NCBI GenBank assembly: GCA_030062745.1 | Contig: CP099846.1 | Location: 27,859,201-27,923,200, forward strand | Source of the DNA: Capitulum mitella | Lineage: Eukaryota > Arthropoda > Thecostraca > Pollicipedomorpha > Pollicipedidae | Length of the DNA stretch: 64,000 nt | Direction: 5' to 3' | Shown: one piece after another, positions 47,044-57,730 of the stretch | How positions within the stretch are numbered: the first letter of the stretch is position 1 | Layout of the letters: every line of letters starts with the position of its first letter | Notes under the pieces: model-generated | The model's database searches: none | Seen by the model: only the letters and a program-made list of their open reading frames with translations | Told to the model about the DNA's origin: nothing | Position numbers and translations under genes: made by a program

Positions 47044-47245
47044 ATTCGTCTCTCTGCTGGAGCTGGCCGAGGAGACGCTGCAGGCCAGCCACGTGATCAT
47101 CAGCCTGCGCAAGGACCGGCCCGACCGAGCGAGCTTGGTGCGAACCTTCATGTTCCTCGGCTTCGCGCCGATCCCGCCGGGCAGCGACATCATCCCGGCC
47201 AGCGGCGACCAGGACAACCTGTACCTGGCCTACGCCATCGAGTAG
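47044..47245 (+). CDS. OAZ: Ornithine decarboxylase antizyme, last coding exon
   Basis: The exon starts with A, completing the glycine codon from the previous exon. It reads FVSLLELAEETLQASHVIIS, then LRKDRPDRASLVRTFMFLGF and AYAIE before TAG at 47243-47245. FVxLLExAEExL, DRAxLxRTFxFLGF and the final LxYxxE segment are the most conserved part of antizyme, the face that contacts ornithine decarboxylase. With the previous exon it gives the complete ORF2 C-terminal domain at normal length. There are no breaks. The C-terminus stops at IE, without the short acidic tail of vertebrate OAZ1. Which paralogue it is cannot be told; arthropods usually have one. Confidence 0.92.
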
Positions 47246-47593
47246 CGCTCCGGCTGCGGCGCGGCGGCGCCGCCGGCCGGCCGGCCGGCGCCCCGCGGCG
47301 CGGCGCGCGCGACCGCCGGCTCTCATGACGGGGCAGCGTCGCCCCTGAGGCTCGGGGCGGCGGGCGCGCGCGGCGGCGCGGCGGCGGCGGCGGGCCGGTC
47401 GGCCGGCGGCGCCACCCAGCGACGGTCCGGCGCCCGGCTGCTCGCCGACGGTTCGTCGATTCGTCCTCTGGTCGACTGTGCAGTGTACCAGTGTTGGGTT
47501 CCCCTCGGTGCGCCAACCGGCGGAGAGCGGCGGGCGCGACCGGTGGCATCGGGGCGGCCCGGCGGCGCGCGGCCGGCTGCCGCTCGCACCGGG
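47246..47593 (+). other. GC-rich 3' flank of antizyme, probably 3' UTR
   Basis: It is very rich in GCC/CGG runs, directly after the stop codon. No AATAAA occurs here; the first seen on this strand is near 49085, well past the pentanucleotide array. Confidence 0.4.
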
Positions 47594-48235
47594 CCTTTGT
47601 AGTCTGGTGTGGTCCGGCCCGGTCTGGTCTAGTCTGCTTTGGCCTGGTCTGACGTGGTCCGGTTTGGTCTGGTGTGGCCTGGTGCGGTCTTCAGTTCATT
47701 CTGATCTGGTCTGGTCGGGTCTGGTCCAGTCAGATCTGGTGTGATCCTGTCTGATCAGGTCTAATCTGGGCCTGCTTGGCCCGGTCTGGTCTGATGCGGT
47801 CCGAACCGATCAGGTCTGGTTCGGTTCATTCGGGACTGATCTGGTCCGTTCAGGTCCGGCGAAACCCTTTCATTGCCGGCTTGGGCCGATCTGTTGGAAC
47901 CGGTCCTGCCACTTGAGTCTGGTCTGGTCCGGTCTTGCCTGGCCTAGCCTGGCCTGGCCTGGCCTAGCCTGACCTGGCCTGGCCTGGCCTGGCCTGGCCT
48001 GGCCTGGCCTGGCCTGGCCTGGCCTGGCCTGGCCTGGCCTGGCCTGGCCTGGTCTGGCCTGGCCTGGCCTGGCCTGGCCTGGCCTGGCCTGGCCTGGCCT
48101 GGCCTGGCCTGGCCTGGCCTGGCCTGGCCTGGTCTGGTCTGGTCTGGTCTTGCCTAGCCTGGTCTGGTCTGGTCTGGTCTGGTCTGGTCTGGTCTGGTCT
48201 GGTCTGATTCGGCCTAGTCCGGCTGGCCCAGTTTG
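47594..48235 (+). repeat. Pentanucleotide array (GGCCT)n and (GGTCT)n with degenerate left arm
   Basis: From 47594 to about 47916 the DNA is a degenerate mixture of GGTCT, GGTCC and GATCT. From 47917 to 48206 it is almost perfect: mainly GGCCT units to about 48130, then GGTCT units with one TGCCTAGCCT interruption. Array units differ by C/T transitions at one position. The plus strand is nearly free of A over the core. It lies 350-960 bases after the antizyme stop. Confidence 0.95.
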
Positions 48236-50379
48236 TCGGGGAAGCCCCGACGGTTTTGGCCGCTGCTCTCCGCTGGTTGTGCTGTCATCAGGTTAGATTA
48301 CAAAGTTCTATAGATACAGCTTAAAACCAACACAAATGCTCATAAAAATGATAAAATATAAAATCCGGGAACGGACTGCGTCCTTGGTGATGGGCCAGTT
48401 CGAACCCACCAAAAAAATCCGTATCACATCGGTGGTTTGGTCCATCCCATTCCATGTATTTTGTCCTGTGTTTTATCGTGGGTAACTTTTGGGCGGCAAC
48501 GCTTTCTTGCTGGATGACGATTGCTTTTGTTCGGTGTGTTTGCGACCGCCATCCTCTCGCTATCTTCGCTTCCGTCGGAACTAGCCTTGAGAATGTGTCA
48601 CGTTACGATCACAACCCGAATACAAAATTAGAGAAATAGCGCGTTGTTTTCTGTCGTCGCACTGCCGGCCGGCGACGCTCGTGCGGATACGCTGGGAAGC
48701 TGCGTGCGGACGTGCTTCCCAGGACGGTGGGCTGCAGGAATCGTGCCGGTGTCGCGGCAGGCCGATCCGGCTGTCCCGGGCGGACTCGCTTCTCGGTGAC
48801 GGGGCACGGGTCCGCGGGCGAACTGCGGTTCGCGCTGTGGGATGACGCTGGCTGTCGGCTGCACGGAGTATTTCTGCCGCAGAATTCGGTGCCACAGCCA
48901 CAGCTGCAATGTCGAATGCTGCTGTGAGGAAATGAGGCGCTGGCCGCCCGAGACGCAACGAAGTGCAGGTGGATTGATGCGATTTCGGTGCAGTGCAACA
49001 GCAGCGTACTGGGATTTTGAGGATTTCAGCTCAAGTGTGTCAGACTCCGGAAGCAAGCATATCTGGTAAGGAATCAGGAAATGCAAAATAAACGTCAATT
49101 TCTCGGGACTCCGTTGGGAATGAGATGTTTAATTCAACCGTCTATGACGTCCGGAAGTGGCACATTCAAACACGAAGAAATACTCTTAACACCAAAATGA
49201 TTACGTGCTGTCATCTGCCTACCGCCGTACTGAAATTCGATCGGAGGGCTGGGGTCCGTGAATCCGACGCTGAACATGAATTTGTCACTAAGTCGCTGTC
49301 AACTACAGGAGTTCCGTGATGGCACGTTTCCTGAACTGCAAAAACAAAAACCTTTCAGAGGTCACAGTTCTAAATGAAGCGGAAACATCCCAACACCACG
49401 TCAATGGACGAGCCCAAAACTACATTTGACCTAGCTTAGGAAAATCTTAGGGTGTCATTATCCTTGACCTGAACGTTATACGGCATGCATAGCTCACAGA
49501 CACCGGGGGTTAAAAATGTAGCGCCGTGCCGACCCCGGTAGCGTTTATAGATCCCACAGCCCTACGAGGCTGCATTGGCCTGAATGGTTCCGCCCATCAC
49601 GCGTCAAATTACAGTCAGCCTTCCATTACGCTGGAGAGCTGCTCCCCCCCCCCCTTCCCCTCCGGCTGGCTGTTCAGAAATGAACTAAAAATGGCTCCCA
49701 CGCCCAGTCCGGAAGTTCCGCCGTCAATGGCGACCATCCCCAAATCCGGACTTCTGGAGGTCACAAATCTTCGTGTACAAAAGTATTGTAACCGCCTTGA
49801 TGTGCGCATCGCTGAATACCTGATTACATTAGCTATTTCTGGGTCGCAGTGGTCGGCGACCCGGTCGCCGAATACGGATGGGAATCGGACATGGGGCTGA
49901 AATTGCTCTAACTATGAAGGTAAGTAAATTTGGGATCAATACCAAAACATGTTAACGTGGCGCAATCGCGACAAAATATATAAATGGATTCTAAAAATAC
50001 GTTTTCTGTCGTGGTTCGAAAATTTCATGGGTCCGCGTGGGCCGGCGTGAAGATTCTTATACGGGTTTGTTTTTAACTGCGTGAAGTACATTATTTTTCG
50101 CCAGTCCGTGCGGATTTATGCAGTTTTTGTAAGTATCAGCATGAGCCCACCATGGGAAATACAAATGCTCCATCCCTGTCAGGCCTAACTCCACCAAAAA
50201 GGACTGCCTCCATCCTTGCTCACTTGTTTTGTCAGTATTCATGTATGTGGGTTTGCCATATTTTATGTCAGAGCTCTTCAGACTACAGAATATGAATAGG
50301 TTTTGTTAAATTTGTTTTTAGCCAACAGCTTTGTGTGAGTCTGTAGTAAATTTGTGTATTCTACAACAGCATATGTACG
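48236..50379. other. No gene recognised
   Basis: Average composition with a GC-rich patch at 48660-48850. Frames on both strands have no domain. From about 50115 CpG becomes rare. Confidence 0.4.
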
Positions 50380-51636
50380 TACATATGAAAGTGACATGTA
50401 CATACATACATTATGTCCACATATATCCATGTTTGTATATGCACCCATATGCTCATGCACATACATTTATGTTGATGCCAACATGTTTTGAAGCACAAAA
50501 GGGCTGTTGATGCAGTTCTACAGCTTTCACTTGTTAGCATTTAGGACACAATGTTTTTTTTCAATATTTGACCTATGTTTGCCTATTGAATCATTTTCCC
50601 TTTACTATTATTAGCTCTGCTGTGCATTTTTAGGATTTTTTGAATCAAAAATATGCTGACAGTATTGTAAATTCATGCTCACCTAACCTAAAACATGATG
50701 TGGAAAACCTAAAACATCAGCCATTTCTTAGCCATCAGATATAGGCAATGATCTGTCAGGCCTGCTGATTTGCTGCCCTTAAGGGAAGTGGTGTGTAGAG
50801 CAGACTGTGAATGGACAACTGTGTACTGACATTGGTTATTCCTAAACTGTAAACTGTACTGTCCTGCACAAAACAAAACTGCTTGAAAATGGCTGTGGTT
50901 GTGTCAACTATTATCACCAAAAATGGCTGCATGCCTCTCAGAGTTCTAATCATGAGGACACCAGGCTTAATGCCAAGAACACCCATCATTCATGAAGTTC
51001 TAAAAAGCTCAGCTCAGGAAAGCTTTTAGATGCTCATAGCCAACTTAGAGGCCTGTCCCAGTGATGAACAATGCCATTGTAGGAGCTGATCAGGAAAAGA
51101 AACCAAGCATCTTCAAGGTTTGGGCATCTGTAAACATGAAAATTAAGCTTGCAATAGGGATTTCACACTAGTTGCAGCCAAGGTTAAAATTTTGTTTTGC
51201 AGCCTGAGGTTGATTAGAACAGAATGAAAAATGGGAACATGACAATCATGTAATGGATAGGTTTGTGCTACATGCAGAAGGCAATATTCAGAACAATATT
51301 TACAGGTTGGAGATCCAGACTTATCTGTAAAGCTGAAACCTGAACTGAAGTTTCAGAAACATCACCTTAATATTTTGGGATGGATAGTGGATTGATAATG
51401 TGTGATAAAGCATGTGAATCATTAATAGGCATTAGTATAACAGGGGAGTTGGATGAATGTGTGGAACAGGACTTTTCTATATGTGAAAACAAAAGAATGG
51501 ATTTCACCCAGTATAAAACTTTTGACATCAAAATATCTTGAGGTCTGAAAACTTTGAGAAATACTCAAGATTCCTACTTTGGTTGTGGCTTTTTAATGAA
51601 ATGTTCTGTAGGTACCCTGCCCCAGTGCTGCATGTG
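50380..51636. other. CpG-free block 3
   Basis: By eye, 1,257 bases without CG; only one CpG (50378) lies between about 50120 and 51636. AT-rich, with TG/CA common. It ends about 220 bases before the USB1 start codon, where CpG-dense DNA begins. No exon is recognised inside it. Confidence 0.8.
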
Positions 51637-51860
51637 CGAATAATGGACGTTTTGCACAATGCAGATTGTACCCAGTTTTCAGCCAAATGTTGTTTTTTTA
51701 ACAACCATTCATATAGTTTCTGTATCAGCAGGCAATAGGACTGGCTGCCATTCCAGCAGCACCAGCCGCAGATCTACCTGATGCCGCCAGTGCCACCCCA
51801 GCAGGTGACGGGTGCCACCTGTGACCCAGCCCTACCTGACTCGGGCTCGGCGCGGCCGCC

Positions 51861-52373
51861 ATGTCACGGTGCGTGCAGGTGTCGCCACCGGCGGCCGGGC
51901 GGCGGCCGGCGCCGCTGGCCGCGCTGCAGCAGTACGGCAGCTCGGAGGACTCGGACTGCTCCGACATGGAGGTGGACGTGGAGCGGCTGGCCGGCAAGCG
52001 GCGGCCGGCCGGCGCCGCCCCGCCGCCGCCGTCGAAGCGGCGTCGGCAGCCGCTGCCGCCTGCCGGACGCCGTGCAGGACATGTTTGGCGCGGCCGCAGC
52101 GGAGGTCGAGGACCGGCCGGAGGCGCACCAGGGCCGGGTCCGCGGCTTCGCGCACGTGCGGGGCAACTGGGCAACGTACGTGTATGTGCCTTTCGCTACC
52201 TCGCCGGTGTTTGAGTCGCTGCTGAAGAGTTGCCTGGTGATTTGTGAACCTCTGGTGAGGCTGACCGCCCAGGAGGATTTTCACGTGAGCCTCACGCGGA
52301 CGGTGGTCCTCAAACACCACTGGATACAGCCGTTTGTTCAGTCCGTCAGAGAAGCTTTGGACTCGTTCGGAAG
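51861..52373 (+). CDS. USB1: U6 snRNA phosphodiesterase USB1, exon 1
   Basis: USB1 (Mpn1) trims the 3' oligo(U) of U6 snRNA in the nucleus and leaves a protecting 2',3'-cyclic phosphate. The start codon has a strong context (GCCGCCATG). The N-terminus reads PLAALQQYGSSEDSDCSDME, like the acidic start of animal USB1, and a basic KRRRQ stretch follows. The conserved part has LPDAVQDMF, HVRGNWATYVYVPF and FHVSLTRTVVLKHHWIQPFV, with the first catalytic HxS motif (HVS, 52282-52290). These two parts are in different frames: one base too many lies in a CTGCCGCCTGCCGG stretch at about 52048-52066. Dropping one base there would make the whole gene 286 codons plus stop. A GC-rich assembly error or an allele-specific break are both possible. 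The donor is AG|GTGAGC, phase 2. Human USB1 has 265 residues. Confidence 0.9.
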
Positions 52374-52759
52374 GTGAGCCACCTCAGGCAAAAGTACTGC
52401 ATTGCTCACTCAATTCCCCGGGAGCTCGTGTTTACTGGGTTGCGAAATACAAATAATTGTGCAGGGGTTTTAATAAGAGAATTCGAAGAACAAAGAAGAG
52501 CATAAAATTGTTACTTATATGACTTTTGAATGGCGGAACTCTGAGTTTCTCCGAACAGCTATGGGTGAAGGAAGGGGGGGGGGGCATTGCTACTAACTGA
52601 TACCACATATATCATGGGCGTCACGCATTACGCTAATCGTCATCACGGAGCACAGTTTTTGATGAGGATACCTCCTCATGCCATGCCTAACCGTCAGCAT
52701 ACTGCCTTCCCTGTCTGGTGACAGTCTGCTCTCAGTGTGTAGCGCAGCTGTGTCGTTAG

Positions 52760-52919
52760 CTTCCAGCTGTCGCTCGGCCCGTCCAGAGTGTACGTCAACG
52801 ACGAGCGCACGCGCACGTTTCTGGGGCTGACCGTGGCGGCCGGCGCGCACGCCGTCGCAGACCTCAGCAGCCGCCTGGACCGCTGCCTGGCCGAGTACGG
52901 CCTCCCGCCGTTCTACCAG
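52760..52919 (+). CDS. USB1: USB1, exon 2
   Basis: The exon begins with C after GTTAG, completing a serine codon from exon 1, and reads SFQLSLGPSRVYVNDERTRT, then FLGLTVAAGAHAVADL and YGLPPFYQ before a GTACGT donor (phase 0). VYVNDERTRTFLGL corresponds to KIYTNQEKTRTFIGLEV of the human protein. The upstream AG at 52758-52759 was chosen over a later CCAG (52765-52766) because only it keeps the frame and the conserved phenylalanine. The intron before it is 386 bases and has an ordinary donor. Confidence 0.92.
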
Positions 52920-53402
52920 GTACGTCACCAAAGCGCCGCAGTCTTCTCGATGGTTGTTGGCGAGTATGCGGTGTAGTGTGGCTTGTGACTAAGAGCCGGG
53001 GAGTAAGCAGAAGACCACATCAAAGTGTCGTAGTCTTGCAGTGTAGTCCAGCGTTTTGTACTATGTGTTTTGAATTCATTTGGATGCTTCGATATATGTT
53101 TTAGTGCCCCATGACTGCTGTTTGCGTGCTTGAAAACGAAACTAACCAGTCGTTATGGTTGCCCAAATGGGACGTTACCAACGTGGCCAGGGTATAGTTC
53201 AAGGTCCAGTCGGTAAGCCCAGCGCAAGTACCAACTAACTGGCGCACTGACCGTTGCCGGAGTAATTGTCAGAGTGGCACCTCGGGCGCCAGAGTGGCGA
53301 AACCAAATGAAGGGAAATGCTGAATGACGATGATGATAGTGCTAACGACGAAATAAAACCGTGGTCTGTCGCTCCGCTTCACCCGCCGTGACTGTGCCTC
53401 AG

Positions 53403-53591
53403 GAGGGCTCGTTCCACCTGTCGGTGGCGTGGGCGTGCGGCGACCGTCGCGCGGCGCTGGAGCGGCTGCTGCCCGAGCTGGACACGGCCGTGGCCGGGTA
53501 CGCCGCCCAGTCGCCGCTGGCCTGGGACGTGTCCGGCCTGGTGTGCCGCTGCGGCAACAGGACGTTTGACGTGCCGCTGGCGGGCCGGTGA
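53403..53591 (+). CDS. USB1: USB1, exon 3
   Basis: The exon follows CCTCAG and reads EGSFHLSVAWACGDRRAALE, then the second catalytic HxS motif lies in FHLSVAW (HLS, 53415-53423). It ends LVCRCGNRTFDVPLAGR with TGA at 53589-53591, matching the human VRCKSGNKFFSMPLK end. After removal of the one extra base in exon 1, the two catalytic histidines fall at about residues 141 and 229, the same spacing of 88 as H120 and H208 in human USB1. The preceding intron is 483 bases. The gene converges on FBXO25/32, whose stop lies 1.46 kb downstream on the other strand. Confidence 0.93.
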   Translation, partial: EGSFHLSVAWACGDRRAALERLLPELDTAVAGYAAQSPLAWDVSGLVCRCGNRTFDVPLAGR

Positions 53592-55049
53592 CGGCCGAGA
53601 CGGCCGGCCCGCGGACGGCGGCGGCTGTCGGTGACCGGCCGCGCGGTTCGGCGGCTGTTTGTGGACGGGCTGTGTTCTCGTGGTGTCCTGTGACGTGACC
53701 GGGCGTCAGCGGCCCGACCACGGACGCCGCCGAAACTGTTCCTCATTCATTGCGCAGCCAGCGGGCGTTGTTCTTCACTTATAGCGCGTTTTGCGGCGAT
53801 GGATTGCTCATTGACAGAAAAGGACGTGGTCATGCTGTTTTCTGTTGCGAGCCTCCCTCTTTGGGTCAGGCATGCCTCACCATCTTGAGCCTGACGTCCA
53901 TGCTCCGTCAGCGCACATCCGCACCCAAGCGGGAGATATATTGCGTAAAAATAGAATCTCAAATGAAACCATATCACTGGTGCGGGTGCCCGCTGAGGGT
54001 CCGCGAGAGTGGACGTGGAGTGAGGTGGAGTCGGGGACTGAAGGCGCTGCCGTCCGCCCCCGACTGTCTCACTGCCGGTGCTCCGGCCCGTCCGTCTGCC
54101 GAACACAGTCTGAGAAACGGCCCAGATCATCCCGAGTCGCTTAAAACAACGCAAAATATTGCAGTGACCGCCTGCCGACCGCTTTCGACCGGTGGATTTC
54201 GCTCACGCCGCTGAGTGGCCGAATTATGCGCTGCAATCACGTCCGGCACTCGTGGTCGGTCTCACGTCTGCGCGTGCACGCAACCCGACAAATCTACCAC
54301 GCGAATACACTACGCTGCCGCGCGTCGCCGCCCGCACGCAACATGAACCGGAGCCGATTCACTCCGGAGACTAGGTCGTGCCCGGTCAGCTGCGGTCTGT
54401 AGAGGCAGGCTAGACTTGCCCGCCGTACCGCAGATCACCATTGGTTGACATTGGCCATCACTGACAACATCTCTCACCAGACATCGTGACTTCGTTGGCG
54501 CCGGCGCTTAAAAACATCGGGCACTGAGCTTCCAGAGCCACGCGCTTCGAGTGTCGGTAGTCATTGACAATCGTATTCTACGTACTCATAAATCCTACAC
54601 GAGAAACAAAAATAGAAATTCACAGTGCAGAATAGACTAAAATATTGCTCGCAAATGCAAGACGCACATTACATCCACTACGTTCACATCAAATGCTAAG
54701 TAGCTGCGTCATGGATTGGGAAAACCGCACGCCATTTAAAACCTGCTCCTATTGCAAACGGGAATACCATCGCAAACTCATCAAGATGAAAAACAGACGC
54801 CGATAAAACATCCAACATAAAGGCCAGATTAGGAACAACAGCGATGTAACAGAGCAAACCAGCTGCCTTCCACAGTCGTATTGTCCATCGGACGCGCCGC
54901 GCGGCCTCCGCGTGGGTCCGAAACGTCCCCATTGCCAGGGCGCACGCCCAGTGACGTCACCAGTTGCCAGGGCGGACGGTCGATGACGTGCCCGCTTGCC
55001 AGGGCGGCCGGGCGCTGAGTATCTCGGTCGGCGCCAGCCGGCGGCCGGC
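53592..55049. other. Intergenic DNA between convergent USB1 and FBXO25/32
   Basis: The first 110 bases are CpG-dense, then composition is average. No AATAAA is seen for USB1 on the plus strand, nor TTTATT (the reverse) for FBXO25/32, so the 3' ends may use variant signals. No exon recognised. Confidence 0.5.
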
Positions 55050-55256
55050 TCACAGCGAGAAGAAGGTGAGGAAGGTGAGTGGCGGAATCGGGATGTAGTA
55101 GCGGTTGCGCTGCTCGGCCGTCAGCTGCGCCTGGTTGATGGTGCACGGGTGGCCGTAGCACTTCCAGAAGAGGCAGCGGCACGCGCGGCACAGGTGCACC
55201 ATCTCGGCGTACTCCTCGCGCAGGCCGTAGAGCCGGCGCAGGCGGTGGTACAGCGT
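55050..55256 (-). CDS. FBXO32: F-box protein FBXO25/FBXO32 (atrogin-like), last exon
   Basis: On the minus strand the exon follows CTGACAG and reads TLYHRLRRLYGLREEYAEMV, then HLCRACRCLFWKCYGHPC and PIPPLTFLTFFSL before TGA (55050-55052). The cysteine pattern LCRxCxxLFWKxxxHPC corresponds to LCKHCHILSWKGTDHPC of human FBXO32, and the end resembles its INLFKF. The protein is a substrate receptor of an SCF (Skp1-Cullin-F-box) ubiquitin ligase; the vertebrate homologue atrogin-1 drives muscle wasting. The exon is an exact 69 codons, phase 0. An arthropod single gene is ancestral to both FBXO25 and FBXO32, so the symbol is by homology only. Confidence 0.9.
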   Translation of the reverse strand, partial: TLYHRLRRLYGLREEYAEMVHLCRACRCLFWKCYGHPCTINQAQLTAEQRNRYYIPIPPLTFLTFFSL

Positions 55257-55703
55257 CTGTCAGCCGAGGCGTGCATGGTGTCAGGGCGGCGACGGCCCGG
55301 GCACGGTGCCGAACGCCGCTCGGAACAGGCTCAAGCTCGCGGGGGTGGGCCGATGCGCATAGTGTTGACGCAGCAACTAACGCCAGAGACCATCCTGGCT
55401 TCATCCCAACATAAGCAAGGATGTTTCCGAAAACTGCATGTGATCGATGCCGTTCCAGAAAAACTAGGTACACGGTGTTAGACTTGATAATTATCGACCT
55501 ATCACCGACGTCAGCAAAGGCAAGTTTCTTTACAACACGTCGCTGTACACACACACCACGGCAAAATGCCGGACAACAAAAAATTTCCGCCCCCCCCCCC
55601 CACATTCCAACATTCCAACACCAGCCACGTAGTGTGGACACACCGTGCAACGGCGCAACATCACAGCACGTCATCCAAGACCCCGTCCCGTGCCTCCACT
55701 CAC

Positions 55704-55995
55704 CTGCCAGTCGACGGGCTGCGAGGAGAGCGCGGCCATGGTGCCCGAGGCCGGGCCGGCGGCGGCCAGCGAGCCCTGGATCTGCTGGCCGCTGAAGTGG
55801 TACTGGCACAGCTGGCGCCAGATGCGGTTCTCCTCGGTGATTTCGGCCAGCACGCTATAGGCCTGCGCCGAGCTGGCCAGGTCGCGGTGGTCGTTGAGCC
55901 GCAGCACCACCTCGCGCAGGCACTCGGGCGGCAGCCGCTGCAGCTGGAACGGCGCGCCGTCCAGCTGGATCTGGCCGGCCACCGCGCGGATCCGG
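55704..55995 (-). CDS. FBXO32: FBXO25/32, F-box exon
   Basis: It reads RIRAVAGQIQLDGAPFQLQR, then LPPECLREVVLRLNDHRDLA, then EENRIWRQLCQYHFSGQQI and PVDWQ. The F-box, which binds Skp1, spans FQLQRLPPECLREVVLRL through IWRQLCQYHF, as in human LTFTDLPLCLQLNIMQRL through LWKKLCQYHFS. I chose the acceptor CCTGCCGGCAG| (AG at 55996-55997) because it completes the AA| codon of the previous exon. A later-looking acceptor at 56019 would break the phase and add eight residues absent from relatives. Donor CAG|GTGAGT. The intron to the next exon is 447 bases. Confidence 0.88.
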
Positions 55996-56720
55996 CTGCC
56001 GGCAGGCGGCGCCACCGTCTGACCCACAGGCAGAGGCTACACGGCCCTGCACGGCTTGAACGAGACTGACGGTCCGCTTCTACTCTTGTGCAGTTCAAGA
56101 CGGGAAGGGGATGAGGAGAGTCACAGGCCGACGCGTCTTCCCACCCACGACGGGCAAGTTGGAAAAATCGTTCAGTTTTACGTCTATGTTGGTAAATTCT
56201 ACTGACGAGCATGGGGACTTTCGGGCATGACGGAATCATGAATCACTACACTACAGGAATCACTACACCATGCCGTCCGTCTTATGCACAACATAACGTA
56301 ATCAGGCCAAGTAAGGTATGAAACCTAAAAACAGCCTCAACCCATCCCTGTCAGCTGTCTGACGCGAAAACATAGGCAGATCTAGCAAAACATTTTACAT
56401 ACTGGCGCATGGGAGCAAACGCGTCTGAGTTGAGAATGCGGCAGATTCAAAAGCCAAAATGGCCCTTGGTAGTTCAAACGTTCTAAACACTACTCTCATT
56501 GATCATCCCTAAACCACGCCATGAAACCAGATAAGCGCTCCAGGATGCTATTTTTCTTTATATGCTTCGACCGTTTTGGGAGGGGAAAGTGCGTTTCAAC
56601 ACCAAAATCGTTCAGTCGCAGTGCATAGTCATCATACCGAGAACGCCCAGAATATGAGTAGTTACTTTGCAAAAGCATGCTATTGTCTCTCCGCTTTGAA
56701 TTCGGCGGTTGCAAACTCAC

Positions 56721-56856
56721 TTGATGGCCTGGTGATGCTGCTCCCAGAGTGGAGAGGAGCCCAGCTGCTGACCGAAGCAGTAGTACTCCATCAGCATGAT
56801 CTTCAGGTTCTCCAGCATCTGGTTCAGCACGCGCAGATTCGACTTGTTGCTAGACA
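56721..56856 (-). CDS. FBXO32: FBXO25/32, middle exon
   Basis: Reads VSSNKSNLRVLNQMLENLKI, then MLMEYYCFGQQLGSSPLWEQ and HHQAI, a helical segment before the F-box that matches IRLIRELLQTLYTSL and METILHWQQQL of the human protein in position and pattern. The acceptor is TTCTTCCAG| (AG at 56857-56858) and the donor AA|GTGAGT; entering phase 1 and leaving phase 2 both fit the neighbours. Confidence 0.87.
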
Positions 56857-57362
56857 CTGGAAGAACAAGAGTCAGACAGCTGATTAATATCAAACGCCTG
56901 TTGTACAGTTCAACTGTTGTATAGTACACTCGTACACCAAACAAGACTGTTTGCTTTTCCATAAGCCTCACTTTCCTCACATTCAAACTTAAATCTCCGA
57001 AAGATGTCTGCCTTGTTGTCCTGTGTTCGAAGAGACTGCAACTGTTCCCAAAGTAAATTTCGTACAGGAGCAGCGGGAAGAATGGGCTTACCGTGCAACG
57101 TTCGATGATTGCACAAGGATAAACATGATCAACACACACCAGCTGATCGGGAGGGGGCGCGACGGAGGGGGGAGCGCTGGGGCCATGTCCCTCCCCCTTT
57201 TCGTTGGAAAACCAGGGTCAAAACGTCTTGGTCCTCTTTGTTCGAAGGAAATCGCATATACTCTATTCCCGAGACTAAATGCCACGGGAAATCAGACTAT
57301 AAGAAAAGCATTTCGGTTGCCGAATCATCGAACCGGGCCCTCAAAGCGGCTGTCGCCCGCAC

Positions 57363-57549
57363 CTGTGTGCGCGAGCTCCTCCAGCAGCGAGAAGACGACA
57401 CGCTGCGCCGTCCCGGACAGCGACATCACGCTCTCGTTGATCAGCAGCTCCAGCAGCTTGCACACGTAGTTGAACCGGCGCGTGTCGTGCAGCGCGCTCT
57501 TGAAGTCCAGCCGCTTGATGACATCGCTGAACCCCGTGTAGCCGCCCAC
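57363..57549 (-). CDS. FBXO32: FBXO25/32, exon with conserved helical core
   Basis: Reads VGGYTGFSDVIKRLDFKSAL, then HDTRRFNYVCKLLELLINES and VMSLSGTAQRVVFSLLEELA. RLDFxxAxxDxRRFNYVxxLLELL and SLSGxAQ are nearly invariant between this exon and human FBXO32 ([31 protein letters not shown]), which makes the family call firm. The acceptor is CCGTCCGCCAG| and the donor ACAG|GTGCGG, phase 1. The intron upstream is only 116 bases. Confidence 0.92.
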
Positions 57550-57665
57550 CTGGCGGACGGAAAGGGAAGCTTCGGTCCGGCGAGCTGCCCCTCGAGGCGC
57601 GCGGCTCCGGTGCGTGATCGCAGCGGCGGCGTGCACAGCTCGAGACCGGCCGTCTGGTGACTCAC

Positions 57666-57730
57666 CTCTCGGGACGGTTTGACTGTGATCTGGCAGTGCG
57701 GCGGCGGTGAGTAGCTGACAGCGTTCGAGC
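57666..57730 (-). CDS. FBXO32: FBXO25/32, upstream exon; 5' end of gene not found
   Basis: A 65-base exon between CTCCCCAG| and GAG|GTGAGT reads SNAVSYSPPPHCQITVKPSR and E, continuing in phase 0 into VGGYTGF. The motif ITVKPSRE before GGYT is what I expect of the arthropod protein. Two extra bases at its start require a phase 1 donor upstream. The first exon, expected to encode a start like MPF..DWRSPG, was searched for on the minus strand to 64000 and not recognised, so about 60 residues are missing. Confidence 0.75.

Noticed and set aside
51739-51804. Exon-like stretch reading DWLPFQQHQPQIYLMPPVPP between AG and GTGACG
   Set aside because: The splice signals are passable but the stretch is short, low in complexity and just upstream of the USB1 start. 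No family or partner exon could be tied to it.
56018-56020. Acceptor GGGTCAG at 56019-56020 for the FBXO25/32 F-box exon
   Set aside because: It would give the wrong phase after the AA| donor and insert eight residues absent from relatives. The acceptor at 55996-55997 fits both.
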